This document shows, piece after piece, positions 25,477 through 35,891 of a stretch of 44,371 nt of DNA. Source of the stretch: Quinella sp. 1Q7 (GTDB taxonomy: Bacteria; Bacillota; Negativicutes; Selenomonadales; Selenomonadaceae); contig JADEZP010000005.1 of assembly GCA_015206805.1 (NCBI GenBank), positions 1 to 44,371 of the forward strand, read 5' to 3'. The notes beneath the pieces are model-generated. The model did not search any database. It had not been told where the DNA came from and saw only the letters and a list, made by a program, of their open reading frames with translations. Position 1 is the first letter of the stretch, and each line of letters starts with the position of its first letter. The translations under genes and the position numbers were made by a program.

Positions 25477-26403
25477 TCAAAAAGTTTTCGCGACCGTCAA
25501 AAAATTTCGCACCTTGTCGTAGTCGGCGTCCAAAAGTTTTTCGCAGGCGTCGGGGTTGTTAAAGTACAGCTTGGCGTAAAGCGACGTTTGCAGAATTTTT
25601 TTGTACGGCATGAGGCTTGAGCCGATGTCGCCGCCCGTGCAAAATGCGTCGACCGTGAACGCGAAGCCCGACGTTAAATCGTCAGTCAGTTGCAGGAAAA
25701 TAATTTGCTCCGCCGCGTATTCTCCGTGACAAACCATTTGCACAGCCGCAGATTTTTCCGCCGCAGTCAGCGCGTCGAACGTCGAAACGTGCTTGCCGCC
25801 CTTGACAATCGGGAACTTGCCGCCCGTTTGGAAAATTTTTTCGGCAAGAGCTTTGAGCTCGTCGATTGACGCGGAATTTTGCCACGGAAGCTGAACGTTG
25901 TCGAAGGTGATGTTCTGCGCGTCGAGGTCGGCTTGAGATTGTGCGCGGATTTTAATTTTCGGCGTCGACAGCACCCCGACATAATTCATATCCGCGACGC
26001 GAATCGGCACGCTGAAATTTTCGCCGCAAAGGTAAATCGTCCGACAGCCCGCGTGAATCAGTTCGGCAAGGTCGGCTTGATTGAGCGCAGTCGCGGCGGC
26101 GTTGGCGATGATAGCGGAGTCGTCGGTCATTGCGGAGAGCGCGGATTTTTTTTCGCGCAGACGGTTGCTGAATTCGGAATTGTCGGCGCAGTCAACGTCG
26201 AGTGCCGCGCAGATTTTCGCAAGGGCGTTATCGTCGTCGCTGTCGATTTTGGCAACGGCGTCCGCCTCATCGTCATAAAAACGATTTTCCAGCCACGTGA
26301 CGAGCGCGCCGCTTTTGAAGGCGTCAAGAATTTTTTCGCGGTCGAAATTGTCGCGCAGTTCCTCAATCGTGCGGACTTCGACGCCGTTAAGCTTGAGTGT
26401 CAC
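25477..26403 (-). CDS. Hypothetical protein, 308 residues
   Basis: I do not recognise the family. Residues 12-50 form an acidic amphipathic segment (IEELRDNF, AFKSGALVTWLENRFYDDEAD) of a kind that recurs as a short N-terminal module in other bacterial proteins, but I cannot name it. The centre has several strand-like stretches (CRTIYLCGENFSVPIRVADM, FSGFAFTV-like) with two Cys. No signal peptide, so probably cytoplasmic. The GTG start is preceded only by a G-rich run, so start confidence is modest. It lies 15 bases after plsY and is probably in the same transcript. Confidence 0.5.
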   Translation of the reverse strand: MTLKLNGVEVRTIEELRDNFDREKILDAFKSGALVTWLENRFYDDEADAVAKIDSDDDNALAKICAALDVDCADNSEFSNRLREKKSALSAMTDDSAIIANAAATALNQADLAELIHAGCRTIYLCGENFSVPIRVADMNYVGVLSTPKIKIRAQSQADLDAQNITFDNVQLPWQNSASIDELKALAEKIFQTGGKFPIVKGGKHVSTFDALTAAEKSAAVQMVCHGEYAAEQIIFLQLTDDLTSGFAFTVDAFCTGGDIGSSLMPYKKILQTSLYAKLYFNNPDACEKLLDADYDKVRNFLTVAKTF

Positions 26404-26418
26404 GATTCGCCGCCCCCG

Positions 26419-26997
26419 TCAGAATTTGTTTTCGCGACCGGCTTTCAAGCGTGAGATGTTCTCTCTGTGCCGCCAAATGATGACGACTGCCGCTGCCAAT
26501 GCGAACGAGAAATAAACCGACGGCTCCTTGAAACACGCCGCGAGGATTGGCGCAAGCAGTGCCGCGACGATTGAGCCGACCGAAACGTAACGCGTCAGCA
26601 ACGTCAGCACGAGCCACACGATAAAGATAATCGCCGTGATTTTGGGCATGAGTGCCGCCATAACGCCGAGACCTGTCGCGACGCCCTTGCCGCCCTTGAA
26701 GCCGACGAACAGCGGGAAGATATGTCCGAGCATTGCGCATAAGCCGCCCATGACCATTGCGCCGGGCGTGCCGAGTATACATGCGCCGAGCAATACGCCG
26801 AATTGACCCTTGATGAAGTCGCAGACAAAAATTAAAAGACCCGCCTTCTTGCCGAGGATTCGCCAAGCGTTCGTCGCGCCGATGTTGTGCGAGCCGAAAC
26901 GTCGCAGGTCTTTTTTCCAGATTAGCTTGCCTAAAATTAAGCCCGTCGGTATTGAGCCGATAAGGTACGCAACAATCACAAGCGTCGCCCAGTTCAT
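26419..26997 (-). CDS. plsY: Acyl-phosphate:glycerol-3-phosphate acyltransferase
   Basis: PlsY moves an acyl group from acyl-phosphate to glycerol-3-phosphate, the first step of phospholipid synthesis in most bacteria, at the cytoplasmic membrane. The 192 residues contain the three family motifs: GSIPTGLILGKL, then SHNIGATNAWRILGKK, and FVGFKGGKGVATGLG, among several membrane spans. The ATG at 26997 is chosen with GGGAG upstream; the longer frame runs through the tRNA gene. It starts only 20 bases after the tRNA-Leu 3' end, with no terminator in between. Confidence 0.93.
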   Translation of the reverse strand: MNWATLVIVAYLIGSIPTGLILGKLIWKKDLRRFGSHNIGATNAWRILGKKAGLLIFVCDFIKGQFGVLLGACILGTPGAMVMGGLCAMLGHIFPLFVGFKGGKGVATGLGVMAALMPKITAIIFIVWLVLTLLTRYVSVGSIVAALLAPILAACFKEPSVYFSFALAAAVVIIWRHRENISRLKAGRENKF

Positions 26998-27017
26998 AAA
27001 ATCATCTCCCGCAATTT

Positions 27018-27102
27018 TGGTGCGGATGGAGGGGGTCGAACCCTCACGCCCGAAGGCAACGGATCCTAAGTCCGGCGCGTCTGCCAATTCCGCCACATCC
27101 GC
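27018..27102 (-). tRNA. tRNA-Leu (anticodon UAG)
   Basis: An 85-nt type II tRNA on the minus strand. The 7-bp acceptor stem GCGGATG/CATCCGC, discriminator A and an encoded CCA are present. The anticodon loop is CTTAGGA, giving UAG. The long variable arm (TTGCCTTCGGGCG) and the T-arm (GAGGG-TTCGACC-CCCTC) are those of leucine tRNAs. Confidence 0.95.
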
Positions 27103-27110
27103 TCACGTCG

Positions 27111-27139
27111 ATTATAACAAGTTGCACGATATGCGGCAA
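27111..27139 (-). promoter_or_regulatory. Predicted promoter of tRNA-Leu and plsY
   Basis: On the minus strand, TTGCCG (27139-27134), a 17-base spacer and TATAAT (27116-27111) end 8 bases before the mature tRNA 5' end. As no terminator follows the tRNA, this promoter probably also serves plsY and the genes after it. Confidence 0.75.
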
Positions 27140-27211
27140 GCTTTTTCGGGCAGGATTTACATTGCGCCCGCCGAATATCATTAGGAAATTTTTTTACGGG
27201 AGGTTGAGAAC

Positions 27212-28870
27212 TTGCAGACCAAAGACAAAATCGCGGCACTCGTTCGTGAGGCGGCGGCGCGTGCAATGGACGACGGCGCGTTGAAATTTTCGGACGCCTT
27301 GCCCGACGTGGCGTTGACCGTTCCGCCCAAAAAAGAATTCGGCGACTTTGCGACAAACTTCGCCATGCAAACCGCCAAAATTTTCCGCGCAAGTCCCCGC
27401 AAAATCGCCGAGGAGCTTAAATCGCGCATAAACTCCGACATGTTCGAGCGAATCGAAATTGCGGGCGCGGGCTTCATGAATTTTTATCTGCGCGGCGACG
27501 TGATTTATCGGCAGCTCAAGGAAATTTACGACGCGGGCAAAAATTTCGGGCACCTGCCGTGCAAAAACAACGTCACGATTCAGATTGAATACGTCAGCGC
27601 GAATCCTACGGGACTTTTGCACGTCGGGCACGGACGCGGAGCGGCGGCAGGTTCGGCGATTGTCAACATCATGCGGGCGGCGGGCTACAACGTCGAGAGC
27701 GAATATTACATCAACGACGCCGGCAATCAAATGGACAAACTTGCCGTCAGCGTCAACGCGCGCTATCTGGAACTGTTGGGACGCGAAGTCGAATTCCCTG
27801 CGGACGGCTACTTAGGCGCGGACATCGTCGACACGACCAAGCGAATCATCGAACTGCACGGCGACAAGTATCTTGATTTGCCCGACGACGAGCGCATAAA
27901 AATTTTGGGCGAACTTGCTTATGCCGACAAGCTTTGCGAACTGCAGGACGACCTTGAAAATTTCGGCGTGCATTTCGACGTTTGGTTCAGTGAGCGCACG
28001 CTCCACCCCGACAAGATTAACGCGGCGATTGAACTGCTCAAGGCGAACGGCAACATTTACGAACAGGACGGAGCGTTATGGCTTGCGTCGACAAAATTCG
28101 GCGACGATAAAGACCGCGTCGTCGTCCGCGCGAACGGCGAGGCGACTTATCTTGCGGCGGACATCGCCTATCACAAAAACAAGTTCGACCGCGGCTTCGG
28201 CGAGCTGATTAACATTTGGGGCGCGGATCATCACGGCTACGTTGCCCGCGTCAAGGCGGCAATGCAAATGTTGGGCTACGACGCCGACAAACTCAAAATT
28301 ATTTTCCTGCAAATGGTCAGTCTCTTCAGAGGCGGCGAGGCTGTCAAAATGTCCAAGCGTGCGGGCACGGCAATTCCCCTGCGCGAGCTTATGGCGGAGG
28401 TCGGCACGGACGCGGCGCGTTACTTTTTCTTGATGCGGTCGACGGACAGCCAACTTGATTTTGATTTGGATTTGGCGAAGTCGCAGAGTTCGGACAATCC
28501 CGTTTACTACGTCCAATACGCTCACGCGCGGATTTGCTCAATCTTCCGACAGGCGCGGGAGGCGGGCTTGAAACTTGACGGCGAGCCGAAATTCGCGCTG
28601 ATGACTTCGACGGCTGAAATTGACCTAATCAACAAAATTTTTGAGTACCCCGCCGAAATTGAAAAAGCCGCCGCCGAATACGCGCCGCAACGAATCGCCC
28701 GCTACGTTTACGATTTGGCGACGACCTTCAGCGCATTTTACCGCGACTGCAGAATTTTGGGCGTCGAAACTGATTTGGCACGCGCACGCCTTGCCCTGCT
28801 TAAGGTCACGGCGCACACGATTGAACACGCGCTGAATTTGTTGGGAGTTTCCGCGCCCGAACGCATGTAA
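27212..28870 (+). CDS. argS: Arginyl-tRNA synthetase
   Basis: Class I synthetase charging tRNA-Arg; 552 residues, normal length. The N-terminal Add-1 domain is followed by the HIGH motif as HVGH (SANPTGLLHVGHGRGA), the DHHGY stretch, KMSKRAG as the KMSKS equivalent, and a C-terminal helical anticodon-binding domain ending in ALNLLGVSAPERM. The TTG start at 27212 lies 8 bases after GGGAGG (27198-27203). A copy of its 3' end follows immediately. Confidence 0.95.
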   Translation: MQTKDKIAALVREAAARAMDDGALKFSDALPDVALTVPPKKEFGDFATNFAMQTAKIFRASPRKIAEELKSRINSDMFERIEIAGAGFMNFYLRGDVIYRQLKEIYDAGKNFGHLPCKNNVTIQIEYVSANPTGLLHVGHGRGAAAGSAIVNIMRAAGYNVESEYYINDAGNQMDKLAVSVNARYLELLGREVEFPADGYLGADIVDTTKRIIELHGDKYLDLPDDERIKILGELAYADKLCELQDDLENFGVHFDVWFSERTLHPDKINAAIELLKANGNIYEQDGALWLASTKFGDDKDRVVVRANGEATYLAADIAYHKNKFDRGFGELINIWGADHHGYVARVKAAMQMLGYDADKLKIIFLQMVSLFRGGEAVKMSKRAGTAIPLRELMAEVGTDAARYFFLMRSTDSQLDFDLDLAKSQSSDNPVYYVQYAHARICSIFRQAREAGLKLDGEPKFALMTSTAEIDLINKIFEYPAEIEKAAAEYAPQRIARYVYDLATTFSAFYRDCRILGVETDLARARLALLKVTAHTIEHALNLLGVSAPERM

Positions 28871-28873
28871 GGA

Positions 28874-28986
28874 CGATTTGGCGACGACCTTCAGCGCATT
28901 TTACCGCGACTGCAGGATTTTGGGCGTCGAAACTGATTTGGCACGCGCTGAATTTGTTGGGAGTTTCCGCTCCGGAAAGGATGTAA
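28874..28986 (+). repeat. Copy of the argS 3' end with an internal deletion, offset 116 bp
   Basis: The copy begins at CGATTTGG (28874; original at 28711) and ends with the stop TAA at 28984-28986, 116 bases after the real argS stop (28868-28870). An internal block of 47 bases is missing, joined at the sequence CACGCG, which flanks the block in argS. The last codons read CCGGAAAGGATGTAA in the copy instead of CCCGAACGCATGTAA. The change makes AAAGGA, the ribosome site of the next gene. Confidence 0.95.
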
Positions 28987-28990
28987 TGTC

Positions 28991-29668
28991 ATGAGAAAAA
29001 TTTTTTTGACACTGGTGGTGATGATTATGTTCGTCTGTCAAGGCGTGTCCGCCGAACCGTCGCCGCAGTGGGTGAAAAATCTTCCCGCCGCGCTCAATTC
29101 GGAACAAATGTTCGTCGTCGCGGCAGTCACTCAAACTACCGCGTGGATATCCATGCATGAGCGCAACGTTTCGGGCGATTGGGAAATGATTATGACGACG
29201 CCGGGCTTTATCGGCAAAAACGGGCTCGGCAAAGTCCGCGAAGACGACGGAAAAACGCCCGTCGGCACGTTCAAATTCAATTATGCCTTCGGTATCGCGC
29301 CCGACCCCGGTTGCGCAATTCCATACGTGCAAATCAACGCGAATCATTATTGGTCGGGCGACCGGAATTTCAAATACAATCAATTCGTCGACGTGCGCGA
29401 GGCTCCGCGCAATTTCAATAAAGACAGAAGTGAGCGTTTGATTGATTATGCACCGAATTATACTTACGCTTTGAGTTTCGATTACAACAGCGAATGCACG
29501 TACGGTAAAGGTTACGCCGTCTTCATGCAATGTCTGAATTCAATCAAACCTTGGACGGGCGGCGGCGTTGCAATTCCCGAAGACAAAATGCGCTTCGTCA
29601 TGCAACATGTCAGACCCGGTTGCGCCTGCGTGATTGATTCGCTCAACGACTTGGGCGGTACACTGTAA
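28991..29668 (+). CDS. L,D-transpeptidase-like secreted protein lacking catalytic His and Cys
   Basis: A 225-residue protein with a signal peptide (cleavage near VSA-E, about 21), of the YkuD/ErfK L,D-transpeptidase type that cross-links or remodels peptidoglycan. The family core is there: GLGKVREDDGKTPVGTFKF and YGIAPDPG-like sequence. At the active site it reads FMQC and GGGVAIP: the catalytic His is Gln180 and the catalytic Cys is Gly192. The tandem paralogue downstream keeps both. It is probably a non-catalytic binding or regulatory protein. The ATG at 28991 uses the AAAGGA located in the duplicated argS end. Confidence 0.75.
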   Translation: MRKIFLTLVVMIMFVCQGVSAEPSPQWVKNLPAALNSEQMFVVAAVTQTTAWISMHERNVSGDWEMIMTTPGFIGKNGLGKVREDDGKTPVGTFKFNYAFGIAPDPGCAIPYVQINANHYWSGDRNFKYNQFVDVREAPRNFNKDRSERLIDYAPNYTYALSFDYNSECTYGKGYAVFMQCLNSIKPWTGGGVAIPEDKMRFVMQHVRPGCACVIDSLNDLGGTL

Positions 29669-29692
29669 AAATTTTTTCGGGAGATATGATTC

Positions 29693-30370
29693 ATGCGAAA
29701 AAATTTTTTGACGTTGGTGGTGATGATTATGTTCGTCTGTCAAGGCGTGTCCGCCGAGCCGTCGCCGCAGTGGGTGAAAAATCTTCCCGCCGCGCTCAAT
29801 TCGGAACAAATGGTCGTCGTCGCGGCAGTCACTCAAACTACCGCGTGGGTTTCCATGCATGAGCGAACGGCATCGGGCGATTGGGAAATGATTATGACGA
29901 CGCCCGGCTTTATCGGCGTCAACGGGCTCGGCAAAGTCCGCGAAGGTGACCATAAAACGCCCGTCGGCACATTCAGATTCGATTACGCCTTCGGCATCGC
30001 GCCTGACCCTGGTTGCGCCATACCGTACACGCAAATCAACGCGAATCATTATTGGTCGGGCGATTGGAATTTCAAATACAATCAATTCGTCGACGTGCGC
30101 GAGGCTCCGCGCAATTTCAACAAGTCTAACAGTGAACATCTGATTGACTACAATCCGCATTACACTTACGCGCTGAACATGGGCTACAATTCCGCTTGCA
30201 CGCCCGGCAAAGGTGCCGCGCTGTTTATGCACTGCATGGGCTTGCGAAATCCGTGGACGCTCGGTTGCGTCGCCTTGCCCAAGGAGGAAATGCGATTCGT
30301 CATGCAACACGTCAGACCCGGTTGCGCCTGCGTGATTGATTCGTTGCAAAATCTGGGCGGCTCACTTTGA
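29693..30370 (+). CDS. L,D-transpeptidase (YkuD family), probably active
   Basis: A 225-residue secreted paralogue of the gene before it, with the same signal peptide and close identity up to about residue 140. The active-site motif is intact: FMHC with His180 and TLGCVALP with Cys192. It would act in the periplasm on peptidoglycan peptides or on lipoprotein attachment. GGGAG lies before the ATG and the gap from the first paralogue is 24 bases, so the pair is co-transcribed. Confidence 0.8.
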   Translation: MRKNFLTLVVMIMFVCQGVSAEPSPQWVKNLPAALNSEQMVVVAAVTQTTAWVSMHERTASGDWEMIMTTPGFIGVNGLGKVREGDHKTPVGTFRFDYAFGIAPDPGCAIPYTQINANHYWSGDWNFKYNQFVDVREAPRNFNKSNSEHLIDYNPHYTYALNMGYNSACTPGKGAALFMHCMGLRNPWTLGCVALPKEEMRFVMQHVRPGCACVIDSLQNLGGSL

Positions 30371-30395
30371 CGCAACGCACACCGCCGCGAAATTT

Positions 30396-30561
30396 GGACC
30401 GCGCATGGACGCGCGGTCCCGCCCGCAACATAAACAGGATGTTTATATTGCGGGCACGATTAGTTGCGGGTAGGCTCAACGTCGGAACGCTTGACGGTAT
30501 CCGCCCCGCGCGTAGCGGCGGCTTTCTTTGCCTACTTTCTTTCGCCGCCGAAAGAAAGTAG
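30396..30561. repeat. Composite hairpin repeat, copy 2
   Basis: Hairpin A is GGACCGCGC-ATGGAC-GCGCGGTCC (30396-30419), with the same loop as copy 1 but a different, still fully paired stem. The middle hairpin has arms around CCCGCAA and TTGCGGG with ATAAACA/TGTTTAT inside (about 30422-30454). About 75 bases later comes hairpin B, CTACTTTCTTTCG-CCGC-CGAAAGAAAGTAG (30532-30561), identical to copy 1. The element fills most of the gap between the L,D-transpeptidase gene and rpoE. Confidence 0.85.
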
Positions 30562-30610
30562 ACCACATACACGTTTCGGACAGCGCAAAATTTTTGGAGG
30601 AGTGATTTAA

Positions 30611-32561
<1,951 letters not shown>

Positions 32562-32581
32562 CATCGCGTAAAAAAAATTTT

Positions 32582-32616
32582 CCCCTGCAGTCGCTTTGAC
32601 CGCAGGGGATTTTTTG
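32582..32616. terminator. Bidirectional terminator between pyrG and the efflux operon
   Basis: CCCCTGC (32582-32588) pairs with GCAGGGG (32602-32608), with an inner GTC/GAC pairing, followed by ATTTTTT on the plus strand. On the minus strand the stem is followed by AAAATTTTTTT, so the convergent efflux operon can end here as well. Confidence 0.85.
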
Positions 32617-32678
32617 TGCCGTCGAAAATTTTCAAGCCGCCCGTCAGCCGAACGTTCAGCCCGACGCCTAAAATTTTC

Positions 32679-35600
32679 TCACATGTAATCAACTGATGAG
32701 CGATGTCTGTCTTGTTTCATGAAGCCGAGTTTCTTTGCGACGTATTCTGTGATGACGAACAGCACGGGGATTATGAAGACGCCGAGCATTGTTGCGAAAA
32801 GCATTCCGCCGACGACCGCCACGCCCATACCGTTACGCGCCGCCGAGCCTGCACCCGACGCCATTGCCAACGGCAAGCAGCCGATAATGAACGCGAAACT
32901 CGTCATCAGAATCGGGCGCAGTCGCAAGCCCGCCGCCTCAAGTGCCGCCTTAATCGGCTCCATGCCGCGATCGACACGCACCTTTGCGAACTCGACGATA
33001 AGTATTCCGTTCTTCGCCGCAAGTCCGATAACCATTATGACGCCGATTTGCATGTAGACTGAATCTTGAAGTCCCGAATTCGCTTGACCGTTATGCATCA
33101 TTGCCGACACGAACGACAGGAAATATTCGGAAACGACCGCGCCGAAAAGTCCCGTCGGCACGCTCAACAGCACCGCGAACGGTACCGACCAACTTTCGTA
33201 AAGCGCGGCGAGCATCAAGAATACGAACACCAACGCCAACGCCAAGACTTGCCCCGTGGAGCTGGCAGCTTTCTTTTCTTCGCGAGATTGACCCGACCAT
33301 TCGATATTGAAGCCGACGCCCGCCTCCTCGTTGACGATTTCTTCAATGGCAGTCATTGCTTGACCGGAGCTGTAACCTTGACCGGCGTTGCCCTGAATCG
33401 TGACGGCACGTGCCGCGTTGAAGCGTGATATTTGCGTCGGACCCGTCGACAGGTGCGGCGTGATTAAAGCACTCAACGGCACCATTTGACCTTCCGAGCC
33501 GCGAACGAAGACGAATCTTGCGCAGTCCGCCTCCGAACGATAAAGCACGTCCGATTGCAACATGACCTTGTACGTGCGCCCGAATTTGTTAAAGTCGTTG
33601 ACCTGCATACCGCCGAAGTTGACCTGCAACGCCGTAAACACGTCCGAAAGGTTGACGCCGAGGAGTTTGACTTTTTCGCGGTCGATTTTGTATTCGACGG
33701 TCGGGGAGGCAATGTTAAAGGTCGTGCGCACGCCCTGCATTTCGGGACGCTGATTTGCCTTCGCGACAATGCGTTTGGTGAGCGCGTCGAGTTCTTCGTC
33801 AGTGTGACCCGCCATATCCTGCAGTTGCAGTGACCAGCCGCCGACGTTGCCGAGACCGGGCAGTGCGGGCGGGTTGAAGGCGATAACTTGCGCTTCAGGC
33901 ACCGTCATTGCGCCGAGACGGAACATCGTCCGAATACAATCGTTGACGGAGGCACCTTCGCCGCGCTTAGTCCAATCTTCCAGACCGCAAACGATTATGC
34001 CCGCGCTGGGTTTCGCGCCGAAGGACAGAATATCAAAGCCCGTAATCATCATGCAGTTTTTGAGACCGGGCATTTCGTTCATGACGGCTTTGCCGAGTTT
34101 GTCAATCGTTGCGACGGTGTGATTCATTGATGTGCCTTCGGGCAGGTTTATCGACGTGAAGAAGTAACCTTGATCCTCTTCGGGCACGAACGTCGACGGG
34201 AGCCGCTGATAAATTGTCCACGTGACGCCGCCGACGATAAGCAGGAAAATTATCGTGAGCTTTGAGACTTTGATAAATCCGCCGACAATGCCGACGTAAG
34301 AATTTTTCGTGCGGTCGAACCAGTTGTTGAAGCCGTTAAAGAATCTGTCGAAGAGCCCGACGTTTTTCTTGAGCGGGTCTTTCGGCTTGAGAATCATTGC
34401 GCAAAGTGCGGGCGTGAGTGTCAGCGCGATGAATGCCGACAAGCCCATTGATATTGCGATTGTCAGCGCGAATTGACGGTAAAGGACGCCCATCATGCCG
34501 CCGAGAAATGCGACGGGCACGAACACTGCCGCAAGCACGAATGCGATTGCGACGACGGGACCTTGAACTTCGTCCATTGCGCGTTCGGTTGCGTCGACGG
34601 GCGTAAGTCCTTCTTCCATGTGGTGTTCGACGTTTTCAATGACGACAATCGCGTCGTCGACGACCAAACCGATTGCCAAAACCATTGCGAACAGCGTCAG
34701 CGTGTTGATTGAAAAGTCCAGCACAATGAACGCGCCGAATGTTCCAATCAGCGACACGGGCACGGCAAGCAGCGGGATTATCGTCGCGCGCCAACTTTGC
34801 AGGAAGATAAAAATTACCAGCACGACCAACAGCAACGCCTCAATGAACGTGTGCGCGACTTCCTCAATTGATGCACGGATGTAGTCGGTGCTGTCGAAAA
34901 TTTCGCTGATGTGAAGATTCGGCGGCAGATTCGGGCGTTGGCGTTCGATAATGTCTTGCACGCCGCGAACGGTCGTCATTGCGTTTGCGTCGGAGGTAAG
35001 CTGAATGCCGAAGCCTACGGCGGGGTAGCCGTTGAACTTCGCGACGATGTTATTTTGGCGTTGACCGGGCTCAATCCGCGCGACGTCCTTCATGTAAACA
35101 AACGTGCCGTCACTGCGGCTTTTCAAGATGATGTCGCCGAATTCTTCAATCTCGGACAGACGCCCTTGGACTTTGCCCGTGAATTGCTTTTCTTGACCGT
35201 TGGCAAGCGGCATGGAACCGATTGTGCCCGCCGCCGCCTGAAGGTTTTGTTCGTTGATGGCGGAGGACACGTCCGAAATTGTCAAGTCGTATTCGGCAAG
35301 CTTATCGGGATTGAGCCAAATGCGCATTGAATAATCGGAGCCGAAGATTTGAACGTCGCCGACGCCGTCGACGCGCTTAATCTCGTCCATCAAGTAAATA
35401 TCGGCGTAGTTCTTCATGAAGGCGCGGTCGTACTCACCCGTCGGCGAATACATCGACAGGAACAGAGCCATTTCGTTGGAGGCTTTGCGCGTCGTGACGC
35501 CTTGCCGCTGAACGTCCGTGGGCAAGCTCGAATTTGCAATGGCGACGTTGTTTTGAACTTTGACGGAGTCCATGTCGCCGTCGGTGCCGACGTTGAAGAC

Positions 35601-35876
35601 GACTTGCAAGCTGTAACGCCCCGTGTCGTCGCTGTTGGAGCTCATGTAGTCCATGCCGTCGGTGCCGTTTACCTGCTGTTCGATGACCTGCGCGATTGTC
35701 TCATTGACGACGCCGGCATTCGCGCCCGTGTAAGTTGTGCTGACGGAAATTGTCGGCGGGGAAATTTTCGGGTACTGCGCGATTGGCAGTTGAATTGCCG
35801 CCAAAAGTCCGACGAGCGTAATTATCAGCGCAATGACTATCGCGAAGATTGGTCGGTGGATAAAAAATTTTGCCAT
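32679..35876 (-). CDS. RND multidrug efflux transporter, AcrB/HAE1 type
   Basis: A 1065-residue inner-membrane proton antiporter that pumps hydrophobic or amphiphilic compounds out through a tripartite complex. The start is typical (MAKFFIHRPIFAIVIALII), the proton-relay Asp pair is in GLVVDDAIVVIENV, and the two large periplasmic loops and the second six-helix block are complete. The ATG at 35876 has GGGAG upstream. It is the last gene of a four-gene unit whose first gene is the matching adaptor, but two unrelated genes separate them. No outer-membrane channel gene is in the window. Confidence 0.93.
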   Translation of the reverse strand: MAKFFIHRPIFAIVIALIITLVGLLAAIQLPIAQYPKISPPTISVSTTYTGANAGVVNETIAQVIEQQVNGTDGMDYMSSNSDDTGRYSLQVVFNVGTDGDMDSVKVQNNVAIANSSLPTDVQRQGVTTRKASNEMALFLSMYSPTGEYDRAFMKNYADIYLMDEIKRVDGVGDVQIFGSDYSMRIWLNPDKLAEYDLTISDVSSAINEQNLQAAAGTIGSMPLANGQEKQFTGKVQGRLSEIEEFGDIILKSRSDGTFVYMKDVARIEPGQRQNNIVAKFNGYPAVGFGIQLTSDANAMTTVRGVQDIIERQRPNLPPNLHISEIFDSTDYIRASIEEVAHTFIEALLLVVLVIFIFLQSWRATIIPLLAVPVSLIGTFGAFIVLDFSINTLTLFAMVLAIGLVVDDAIVVIENVEHHMEEGLTPVDATERAMDEVQGPVVAIAFVLAAVFVPVAFLGGMMGVLYRQFALTIAISMGLSAFIALTLTPALCAMILKPKDPLKKNVGLFDRFFNGFNNWFDRTKNSYVGIVGGFIKVSKLTIIFLLIVGGVTWTIYQRLPSTFVPEEDQGYFFTSINLPEGTSMNHTVATIDKLGKAVMNEMPGLKNCMMITGFDILSFGAKPSAGIIVCGLEDWTKRGEGASVNDCIRTMFRLGAMTVPEAQVIAFNPPALPGLGNVGGWSLQLQDMAGHTDEELDALTKRIVAKANQRPEMQGVRTTFNIASPTVEYKIDREKVKLLGVNLSDVFTALQVNFGGMQVNDFNKFGRTYKVMLQSDVLYRSEADCARFVFVRGSEGQMVPLSALITPHLSTGPTQISRFNAARAVTIQGNAGQGYSSGQAMTAIEEIVNEEAGVGFNIEWSGQSREEKKAASSTGQVLALALVFVFLMLAALYESWSVPFAVLLSVPTGLFGAVVSEYFLSFVSAMMHNGQANSGLQDSVYMQIGVIMVIGLAAKNGILIVEFAKVRVDRGMEPIKAALEAAGLRLRPILMTSFAFIIGCLPLAMASGAGSAARNGMGVAVVGGMLFATMLGVFIIPVLFVITEYVAKKLGFMKQDRHRSSVDYM

Positions 35877-35891
35877 AAGCGGTGTCTCCCG

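Noticed and set aside
27150-27180. Promoter for argS (TTTACA and TATCAT)
   Set aside because: The spacing between the boxes is only about 14 bases, too short for a standard promoter.
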